Source: Mastigocoleus testarum BC008 | Lineage (GTDB): Bacteria; Cyanobacteriota; Cyanobacteriia; Cyanobacteriales; Nostocaceae | Length of the DNA stretch: 32,621 nt | Direction of reading: 5' to 3' | NCBI RefSeq assembly: GCF_001456025.1 | Contig: NZ_LMTZ01000013.1 | Span: 160,776-193,396 of the forward strand | In this document: in pieces, positions 26,076 to 32,621 of the stretch | Layout: every line of letters begins with the position of its first letter | How positions within the stretch are numbered: position 1 is the first letter of the stretch | The notes under the pieces: generated by a model | Seen by the model: only the letters and a program-made list of their open reading frames with translations | Told to the model about the DNA's origin: nothing | Databases searched by the model: none | Translations under genes and position numbers: made by a program

Positions 26076-28910
26076 ATGAGTACAGAAAAACAGCCAGCCT
26101 ACGAATATCAAGTAGGGGGTAGTTTACCAGTTGATGCCCCCAGTTATGTTAAACGTCAAGCTGATGAAGATTTATATCAAGCATTAAAAGCTGGTAAATT
26201 TTGCTATGTATTGAATTCGCGCCAAATGGGTAAATCCAGTTTGCGAGTTCAAGTGATGAAACGCTTACAATTAGAAGGTTTTGCCTGTGCAGCACTCGAC
26301 CTGACACAAATTGGTAGCCAGCAAGTTTCTTCTCAACAGTGGTATGGCGGTATTATTAGAACTTTAGCTAGAAATTTTCAGATCGCGGACAAATTTAATG
26401 TAAGAGAATGGTTACGCGAACAAGTGCGTGTATCTGATGTACAACATCTAAGTGAGTTTGTTGAAGACATATTACTTGTTGAACTTTCTCAACCAATAGT
26501 TATTTTTATCGATGAGATAGACAGTGTTCTTAGTCTGAATTTTCCCACCGACGATTTTTTTGCATTTATTCGATATTGTTACAATCAGCGTGCTGATAAC
26601 TCAATTTATAAGCGTTTGACATTTGTACTTCTGGGAGTCGCCACACCCTCTGATTTAATTCAAAACAAAAAGCGTACACCTTTCAATATTGGTCAAGCTA
26701 TCACTCTTAATGGTTTTCAAGAAGAAGAGATTGAGCCTTTAGCTAAAGGATTGAAGGGTAGAGTAGATAATCCTCAAATTGTTCTAAAAGAAATACTACA
26801 TTGGACTGGAGGACAGCCATTTCTGACTCATAAGCTTTGTAACTTTATTCAATTTAGTAAAAAATTTACCTCTGTAGAAGAAATAGTACAAAATAGCATA
26901 ATTAAAAACTGGGAATCTCAAGATGAACCAGAGCATTTACGTACAATACGGGATCGAGTTTTTAGAAAAGAAGAACTCGCTGGAAAGTTATTGGGATTAT
27001 ATCAACAGATTTTGCGACATAGAGAAATCGTAGCAGATGATAGTCTAGAGCAAATCGAATTGCGACTATCAGGATTGGTTGTAGAACGGGATGATAAATT
27101 AAAAGTTTATAACCGAATTTATAAGTCTGTTTTTAATCAGACTTGGCTTGATAGGGCGTTAGCCAATTTACGCCCATATGCTGAAGCAATAACAGCTTGG
27201 CTAGCTTCTAAACGTAGAGATAAATCACGTTTATTAAGAGGAAAGGCATTACAAGATGCGCGATTATGGGCAGCAGGAAAAAGTTTGAGTAATGAAGATA
27301 TTGATTTTTTAAGTGCTAGTCAAGAACTTCAAACTATAGAATTACAAGATGCTTTAAGATTACATACATTTAGGTTTAAAAAAGGTCAAGTTTCTGACAT
27401 TATTCAACTCATTAACTTATGCCATAAATTTCCAGAAGAAGCTGTAGATTATTTTTTCAATGGTGATATTACTCAATGGTTAAGGGGACAAGGTAGAACA
27501 GATTTAGTAAATATTTCACAAAAAATTATACGTGATTATATAATTCCCGATACAACAGAAATTTCACAAAAACTTATATCTCGTAGTGTTAACACTGACA
27601 TTACAGATAATTATGAATTTAAACGACGTAAAGGGTTAGAATTATGTTTACGTGAATTCTGTGAAATAGAAAATCTAGAAATATATCCAAAGATATTTAT
27701 AGAACCAAGTTTTGTAGATTTTGGTGAAATACCACTAGGTTCAAAAATAACATTTAATTTGCGAGTTGTTAATAAAGGACGTGGCTTTGTATGGGGAAAA
27801 ATAGAAAGTGATAAGCACCTTTATGGCATCACATTTTTAGAAAAATTTAATTATTTAAAGAATGATATATTATATGTCACGCTAGATACTATTGATGTTG
27901 CTATAGGTCATTATCAAGGGAATATATTTTTTAAATTTGAAGGCTTACCAGAGTGTTTTAAAATCCCAATAAAATATATAATTACTTCTATAAATGTTAT
28001 TATAAATCCTTCTAATGTAGATTTGGGGAAGATAAAATACTCAAAGTCACCAATATTTCACTTGAGAGTTACTTGCAAACCATCTAATGGAAAGATTAAA
28101 GGAAAAGTTTTTACAGAAAAAAATTTCTTAATTGTAAATCCTTATAATTTTGAAGAATCATCATTTAAATTACAAGTAAAAGTAAATACAACAGTATTAG
28201 GTCAAGGGTGGCATGAGGATAAGGTCTTGCTCAAAACTAATACAGGAGATTATGAAATACCAGTTGAATTCATAACATCTATAAGAATAGAAGAAGAAGT
28301 ACCAAGAATACTTATATCTGGTTGTATTATCGGATTATTAATGTTGTGTATCCGAGCGGGTATAGGATCAATTATAGGAACAAATGAACTGTGGATATTA
28401 TCATTTCTAAATGATCAACCTAACTCTTTTTCTCAACTATGTACATTTACAAATAATAAGTCTGAAATTATTAGTGAAATAAATTCAACATTTAATTTAT
28501 TAGGGCTAACTATTTATTTACTTTCTTTGATTATATTACTACAAACTAGTATTGCAAATAAAAAAAATAATTTTTTTATTAGAAAATATAAAATTTTGTC
28601 AATTATTTTATTTTCCCCATTAATATTACTAGGATTTAATTATAGAGATTTATTAGGAAGTTTATCATTAATAGTTCTTGATTCAAGCGCATATTTATAT
28701 ACAGTTATTGGTATAACACAACCATTTAATGGATGGTTCTGGTTAGGGTTTTTTGCCACAATGTTATTCAGAATAATAAGTGTAAGAATTAATTACATCA
28801 AAAAGATAAATTCTATTCAAATTAGTGTATTTACTATTTTAGTAGTCATTTTAATAGTATTTGCTGGTTGGTTGACGGTACAGTTTCAAAAAAACACATG
28901 TTTTCTATAA
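26076..28910 (+). CDS. AAA_35 ATPase with beta-sandwich and multi-pass membrane domains
   Basis: This 944-residue protein opens with an AAA_35-type ATPase (residues about 10-365): Walker [10 protein letters not shown] (K53), Walker [10 protein letters not shown] (D146, E147). Residues 365-430 ([32 protein letters not shown]) match the linker that in many cyanobacterial relatives leads to WD40 repeats, but no WD40 repeats follow. Residues about 435-530 are a helical segment with [19 protein letters not shown] and GLELCLREF. Residues about 538-640 and 640-735 look like two beta-sandwich (Ig/ASH-like) units, each starting with I-x-PS-x-VD(F/L)G. Residues about 744-936 hold five or six membrane helices. 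It is predicted to be membrane-bound with the ATPase inside the cell, likely acting with the coupled protease-TIR-AAA protein. The 3' half is markedly AT-rich. Confidence 0.82.
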   Translation: MSTEKQPAYEYQVGGSLPVDAPSYVKRQADEDLYQALKAGKFCYVLNSRQMGKSSLRVQVMKRLQLEGFACAALDLTQIGSQQVSSQQWYGGIIRTLARNFQIADKFNVREWLREQVRVSDVQHLSEFVEDILLVELSQPIVIFIDEIDSVLSLNFPTDDFFAFIRYCYNQRADNSIYKRLTFVLLGVATPSDLIQNKKRTPFNIGQAITLNGFQEEEIEPLAKGLKGRVDNPQIVLKEILHWTGGQPFLTHKLCNFIQFSKKFTSVEEIVQNSIIKNWESQDEPEHLRTIRDRVFRKEELAGKLLGLYQQILRHREIVADDSLEQIELRLSGLVVERDDKLKVYNRIYKSVFNQTWLDRALANLRPYAEAITAWLASKRRDKSRLLRGKALQDARLWAAGKSLSNEDIDFLSASQELQTIELQDALRLHTFRFKKGQVSDIIQLINLCHKFPEEAVDYFFNGDITQWLRGQGRTDLVNISQKIIRDYIIPDTTEISQKLISRSVNTDITDNYEFKRRKGLELCLREFCEIENLEIYPKIFIEPSFVDFGEIPLGSKITFNLRVVNKGRGFVWGKIESDKHLYGITFLEKFNYLKNDILYVTLDTIDVAIGHYQGNIFFKFEGLPECFKIPIKYIITSINVIINPSNVDLGKIKYSKSPIFHLRVTCKPSNGKIKGKVFTEKNFLIVNPYNFEESSFKLQVKVNTTVLGQGWHEDKVLLKTNTGDYEIPVEFITSIRIEEEVPRILISGCIIGLLMLCIRAGIGSIIGTNELWILSFLNDQPNSFSQLCTFTNNKSEIISEINSTFNLLGLTIYLLSLIILLQTSIANKKNNFFIRKYKILSIILFSPLILLGFNYRDLLGSLSLIVLDSSAYLYTVIGITQPFNGWFWLGFFATMLFRIISVRINYIKKINSIQISVFTILVVILIVFAGWLTVQFQKNTCFL

Positions 28911-28997
28911 AATCATCATATAATCTCTATATCTAAATAATATTTGTCCGTTACACAAAAATTTACTTCAACAGCAATTTTAAACCAAAAACATAAA

Positions 28998-29225
28998 TTA
29001 TTCTCCAGACATCACACTCTTCAAAACCTGCTGAAAACTTTCAAAATCAGCTACAGTAATTGAGTTAGTAAAAAGCAATTGTAATACCGACTCTTCACTT
29101 ATTCCATTAATAGTTTCTACGACTTGCTCTGGTATTTCCTTAAATCTGGTACGTAAAATTTTAATTATATTAAATCGTGCTTTATGGATTTTTGTAAATC
29201 CTTCAAAACTTTCTTCCTCACCCAT
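28998..29225 (-). CDS. Small DUF4351-like protein
   Basis: This 75-residue protein resembles the C-terminal DUF4351 tail of cyanobacterial Rpn-type PD-(D/E)xK nuclease/transposase-like proteins: ILRTRFKEIPEQVVETINGISEESVLQLLFTNS, then FESFQQVLKSVM. No nuclease part lies upstream in this window, so it is either a free-standing tail domain or the remnant of a larger gene. Function is unknown. It is encoded on the opposite strand to the conflict operon and converges with it; an antitoxin-like role has no direct support. Confidence 0.55.
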   Translation of the reverse strand: MGEEESFEGFTKIHKARFNIIKILRTRFKEIPEQVVETINGISEESVLQLLFTNSITVADFESFQQVLKSVMSGE

Positions 29226-29779
29226 TATTATTGCCTATAGTCAAAACTTTACTCGTATTTAATCATACCAGAAAAACCATACAATATTTGGTGTTGTATT
29301 GAAATATCAACAGGGAATAATCGAAGTTTATTATACACACCTAAAGTGAATTTTATCTAAGTATTAGTACTTTTGGAAATTTATAAATATTCTACTAATT
29401 TTCTGTTATTTCTAATAATCAATCAAAATGTCAACTAACTTTATACTGAAACAAGCAAGCATTTTCGATGCTTTGTATTACAAGTTACTTACTTTTGTTC
29501 TCCTATGTTAGAAGATTTATGTGTGATTAATGAGTCATATTATTCAGTGTAAATATCATTTGTACCCTCGATACAGACCTTTCTAAAATCAGTTGAAAAT
29601 CTTCTCGAAAAGGTATAGTTTCCATATTCTGAAAAGTATTTTTAAGATATAAATCTGAATATTAATTTCAATATAAAAATGTATATGGAAAAAATAAGCA
29701 GCTATTTCATGCATTTGACCCCGATCAAAAGTTACAAATTATCTATGGAGTGAGATATCTGGTAACTGATTTTATTGTT
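29226..29779. other. Intergenic region, nothing identified
   Basis: About 550 AT-rich bases lie between two divergent genes. I see no repeat, hairpin or coding remnant worth naming. Confidence 0.5.
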
Positions 29780-30703
29780 ATGTCCAAACAATTAGTTTTA
29801 ATGGATCACGATGGTGGTGTTGACGATTATTTAGCTACCATGCTGCTGATGACAATGAACCAATATGAACTTATTGGTGTTGTTGTTACTCCTGCTGACT
29901 GTTACATTCAACCTGCTGTTAGCGCGACGCGAAAAATTTTGGATTTAATGGGAGGTTCTCATATCCCTGTAGCAGAAAGTAATGTCAGAGGTATTAATGC
30001 TTTTCCTTATCTTTACCGTCGAGACTCATTTGTGGTGGATCATCTCCCCATTCTCAATCAAAAGGAAACTATTTCTACATCTTTGGTAGCTGAATCTGGT
30101 CAAGACTTCATGCTAAAAATGCTGCAAGAAGCAACTGAACCTGTAACTTTGATGGTCACTGGACCTTTAACAAATGTGGCATTTGCTTTGGAGCGATCGC
30201 CAGAAATTGAAGCAAAAATTCGCCGGATTGTTTGGATGGGTGGTGCTTTGAACGTCTCCGGTAACGTCGAGAAAAATTGGGAACCCGGACAAGATGGTTC
30301 AGCAGAATGGAATGCTTATTGGGATCCAATTTCTGTTGCGCGGGTATGGCGATCGCAAATTGAAATTATAATGTGTCCTTTAGATATAACTAATAGCGTC
30401 CCAGTCACATCTGAGTTAGTGCAAAAACTTGGACAACAGCGCGATCGTCCAATCTCTGATTTAGCAGGACAATGTTATGCTTTGGTTATCCCCCAAGATC
30501 ACTATGCTTGGGACGTTCTAGCAACATCTTATTTAGGTAACCCAAAAGCTTTTGAGTTAAAAGAATGGGAAACAGAAATTATTACCTCCGGTTTAAGTCA
30601 GGGACGGACTAAGGTTGTTACCGGAGGAAGAAAAATTTTCGCAATGGATAAAGTTGATAAAGATTGGTTTTATTCTTACCTATTACAACAGTGGAGAAGA
30701 TAA
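29780..30703 (+). CDS. Nucleoside hydrolase family protein
   Basis: I start at ATG 29780, giving 307 residues (MSKQLVLMDHDGGVDDYLA); a GTG ten codons earlier would only add a non-conserved stretch. DHDGGVDD (residues 9-16) is the calcium-binding signature of inosine-uridine preferring nucleoside hydrolases, with the usual proline replaced by glycine. TLMVTGPLTNVAFALE, IVWMGGALNVSGNV and AEWNAYWDP follow, all family motifs; near the end DHYAWDVLA carries the D-x2-A(V/I) type histidine-aspartate site. The enzyme cleaves the N-glycosidic bond of nucleosides to base and ribose. The specific substrate is not predictable. It is separated from nadC by a strong hairpin and points toward it. Confidence 0.92.
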   Translation: MSKQLVLMDHDGGVDDYLATMLLMTMNQYELIGVVVTPADCYIQPAVSATRKILDLMGGSHIPVAESNVRGINAFPYLYRRDSFVVDHLPILNQKETISTSLVAESGQDFMLKMLQEATEPVTLMVTGPLTNVAFALERSPEIEAKIRRIVWMGGALNVSGNVEKNWEPGQDGSAEWNAYWDPISVARVWRSQIEIIMCPLDITNSVPVTSELVQKLGQQRDRPISDLAGQCYALVIPQDHYAWDVLATSYLGNPKAFELKEWETEIITSGLSQGRTKVVTGGRKIFAMDKVDKDWFYSYLLQQWRR

Positions 30704-30736
30704 AAAGTAATAGAAACAAAATTTTGCTATCTGTAG

Positions 30737-30756
30737 GGGCGCACCGAAGTGCGCCC
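30737..30756. terminator. Strong GC hairpin between convergent genes
   Basis: GGGCGCAC (30737-30744), loop CGAA, GTGCGCCC (30749-30756): a perfect 8-bp GC-rich stem. It lies between the convergent nucleoside hydrolase gene and nadC and may end transcription from both sides, although no T-run follows. The TAGGGGCGCACC type sequence also occurs as a dispersed repeat in cyanobacteria. Confidence 0.55.
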
Positions 30757-30798
30757 TGATGACTGATATATTTCTTATGTGCAAATCTTTGCAAATTC

Positions 30799-31683
30799 TC
30801 AACTTATTCTCATACTCAGATCCAGCCATTTGGATTGAGTAATCGGAGCGCTACTAGATATATAATCAACTCCAGTTTCAGCAACGCTTCGGATCGTATC
30901 TAAATTAATATTTCCCGAAGCTTCTATTTTGATGCGTTCGCCCCGCGCGTTGCAATAGCTGAAATCCCGAATCATCTGAACTGCTTGCTTCATCAAATTA
31001 ACAGGCATATTATCCAGCATAATGATGTCAGCCTTGTACTCTATTGCTTCCTTTACCTGATCTAAGTTTTCCGTTTCTACTTCTATCATTAATGGATAAG
31101 GTATGCGGGAGCGAATACAAGTAATTGCTTTTCCAATTCCTCCAGCAGCAGCAATGTGATTATCCTTAATCATCACCGCATCATCCAAACCCATACGATG
31201 ATTAATTGCTCCTCCCACCTGAGTTGCATACTTTTCCAAAATTCTCAAACCTGGAGTTGTTTTCCGAGTATCGACGAAATTTGTGGGTAAATCGGCGATT
31301 TTTTCTACATATATATAAGTGAGACTTGCAATACCACTCAACCGCATCGCTAAGTTTAAAGCTACTCGCTCCCCAGTCAGCAGCGCATCTAAAGAACCTT
31401 CGATTTTTGCGATCGCTGTACCAGATTTACAATATTCCCCTTCTTTTACTAGGGGAGTAAAACTGACTTTCTCATTCAGAAGTTGAAATACCCTAGCAGC
31501 GATCGGTAAACCAGCAATAACACCATCAGCTTTGGCGATCCACTGAGCTTGACCCGTAACCGTATTTTCAGCAAGCAAACTTTGAGTCGTGCGATCGCCC
31601 CTTCCAATATCTTCTTGTAACCAAGCTTTCAAATAATCATTCAGCAGTAAGTTTGGTGGTAATACAGCATTTGAAGTTCTCAT
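30799..31683 (-). CDS. nadC: Nicotinate-nucleotide pyrophosphorylase (carboxylating)
   Basis: This 294-residue protein is a full-length NadC (quinolinate phosphoribosyltransferase). It makes nicotinate mononucleotide from quinolinate and PRPP in de novo NAD synthesis, in the cytoplasm. The N-terminal helical domain has EDIGRGDRTT (24-33). The catalytic barrel shows DTRKTTPGLR (138-147), KYATQVGGAINHRMGLDD (151-168), MIKDNHIAAAGG and IMLDNMPV, and ends with IEASGNINLDTIRSVAETGVD. The start is the conserved one. It is not in an operon with nadA or nadB here. Confidence 0.97.
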   Translation of the reverse strand: MRTSNAVLPPNLLLNDYLKAWLQEDIGRGDRTTQSLLAENTVTGQAQWIAKADGVIAGLPIAARVFQLLNEKVSFTPLVKEGEYCKSGTAIAKIEGSLDALLTGERVALNLAMRLSGIASLTYIYVEKIADLPTNFVDTRKTTPGLRILEKYATQVGGAINHRMGLDDAVMIKDNHIAAAGGIGKAITCIRSRIPYPLMIEVETENLDQVKEAIEYKADIIMLDNMPVNLMKQAVQMIRDFSYCNARGERIKIEASGNINLDTIRSVAETGVDYISSSAPITQSKWLDLSMRIS

Positions 31684-31742
31684 TGAGTATTGCTCATCTC
31701 AAATTTTCCGATATTCAATCTATATATATGATGATTATCCGA

Positions 31743-32168
31743 TTAGGGAAGTACTAGATTATCTGAATCATCAAATTCAAAGAATGGATTCCAAGCGACC
31801 TCCCATAAGTGACCATCAAGATCGGCAAAATATCCACTGTAACCACCCCAAAAAACTTTTTGTGCTTTTTTGACAATTTTTGCACCCAGTTTTTCGACAT
31901 TCCTCAAGACTTCATCTACCTCTGCTTCATTTTTGGCGTTGTAAGCAAGGGTGATTCCCGAAAAGCCATGTCCTTCAGGAGCGATCGTCACATCTTCAGC
32001 CAATTTATCTCGTGGGTAAAGTGCAAAAACAATTCCACCCAACTGGAAAAATGCAATATTCTCCGTACTCGCGCTGGATGTTTTCCAGCCCAAACCGTTT
32101 TGATAGAAATTCAAAGACCGCTGAAAATCTTCAACTCCCAAAGTCACAATATTTAGTTTCTGTCTCAT
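31743..32168 (-). CDS. VOC-family (glyoxalase-like) protein
   Basis: This 141-residue protein has the two beta-alpha-beta-beta-beta modules of the vicinal oxygen chelate family: LNIVTLGVEDFQRSLNFYQNGLGW at the N-terminus and GYSGYFADLDGHLWEVAWNP near the C-terminus, ending in the conserved DGHLWEV metal-site segment. Members include glyoxalase, dioxygenases and resistance proteins; nothing here narrows the choice. It lies 59 bases upstream of nadC in the same direction and may share its transcript, though the functions look unrelated. Confidence 0.9.
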   Translation of the reverse strand: MRQKLNIVTLGVEDFQRSLNFYQNGLGWKTSSASTENIAFFQLGGIVFALYPRDKLAEDVTIAPEGHGFSGITLAYNAKNEAEVDEVLRNVEKLGAKIVKKAQKVFWGGYSGYFADLDGHLWEVAWNPFFEFDDSDNLVLP

Positions 32169-32621
32169 AGACTAAAAATAATGAACGCCATACTAATGTA
32201 CTAGCGGATGTTTCTTCGGACAATATATTTAGACGTTCCATCCGTGTGAAAGAAATCGCAAATCAAGACAACAAGTGATTTCACAAAATTCAAGTACAGA
32301 AATTCAAATACAGAATATTGTGGCAGTCTAGCTGGAGTGGAGTAAGACCTTCAACTAACTTGATGCCTTGAAGGGATTTCATATATATAGATAGTGAGAT
32401 GACTTGAGGGATTGAATTTTGTCGGTGCTTCAGGGCTCAAAGCAGGGAAAATAAAAAATATTTTACGGCTACAAAATTTGCTGTACAAGGATTTGAGGGG
32501 TTACAGCAGAAAAAGTCCCAAAATTTTTCGAAAAAGGTGTTGACAGGTCCTGGGAGTATCGGTACTATAAACAAGTGCCTGAGAGAGGGGAGCGCGAGAG
32601 CGCAACACTCTGAAGGCTTCG
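32169..32621. other. Right-edge intergenic region with strong promoter
   Basis: No coding frame is visible on either strand. It holds a 7-bp inverted repeat TGCTGTA / TACAGCA (32479-32485 and 32502-32508), the promoter at 32540-32568, and a hairpin at 32592-32603 (GCGC-GAGA-GCGC). Confidence 0.6.
32540..32568 (+). promoter_or_regulatory. Strong sigma70-type promoter facing the right edge
   Basis: A perfect -35 (TTGACA, 32540-32545) is followed by a 17-base spacer and a -10 (TACTAT, 32563-32568). The transcribed region is GC-rich relative to its surroundings and begins with a GNRA-like hairpin and no start codon, as expected of a stable RNA leader such as an rRNA operon. The gene itself is outside the window. 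Confidence 0.6.

Overview
The window looks like chromosomal DNA of a filamentous, probably heterocyst-forming cyanobacterium. The evidence is the repeated HIP1 octamer (GCGATCGC) in the housekeeping genes, heptanucleotide STRR arrays in many gaps, an xisH-xisI pair, a cyanobacterial-style two-partner-secretion exoprotein, and AAA_35-type ATPases. No rRNA, tRNA, CRISPR array or transposase gene was found. The left-edge gene is cut by the window, and a strong promoter near the right edge points to a gene outside it.

Layout. 1-10 kb is accessory: a secreted-type protein with two near-identical CAP domains (partial), a repeat-rich gap with a 133-bp MITE-like element and a 97-bp tandem repeat, a TerB-COQ4-like fusion, a TPS exoprotein, two paralogous twin-arginine proteins with cysteine tails plus a decayed third copy, a second MITE-like element, and xisH-xisI. 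I saw no HIP1 octamer from 1 to about 11.3 kb. 10-23 kb is mostly ordinary metabolism and transport: a sugar-binding lipoprotein, an MFS transporter, accD, a CoA-acylating semialdehyde dehydrogenase, a DUF2087 protein, a small barrel-like secreted protein, an FGE-like membrane-anchored protein, a cupredoxin-like lipoprotein, and an EIIA-HPr-enzyme I fusion. These genes are separated by STRR arrays, several of them split by small hairpin elements.

23.4-28.9 kb is the most notable region: a tight three-gene operon of (i) a Trypco1/CU044_2847-type small protein, (ii) a trypsin-like protease-TIR-AAA fusion, and (iii) an AAA_35 ATPase with beta-sandwich-like domains and a multi-pass membrane domain. 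The parts (protease, NADase-type TIR, two NTPase switches, membrane module) fit an NTP-dependent conflict or cell-suicide system. The trigger and target are unknown. The third gene becomes strongly AT-rich toward its 3' end, and the region holds only one HIP1 site. 29-32.6 kb returns to ordinary genes: a small DUF4351-like protein, a nucleoside hydrolase, nadC, a VOC-family protein, and the edge promoter.

All calls come from reading translated sequence and motifs by eye. No database search, alignment or structure prediction was run.
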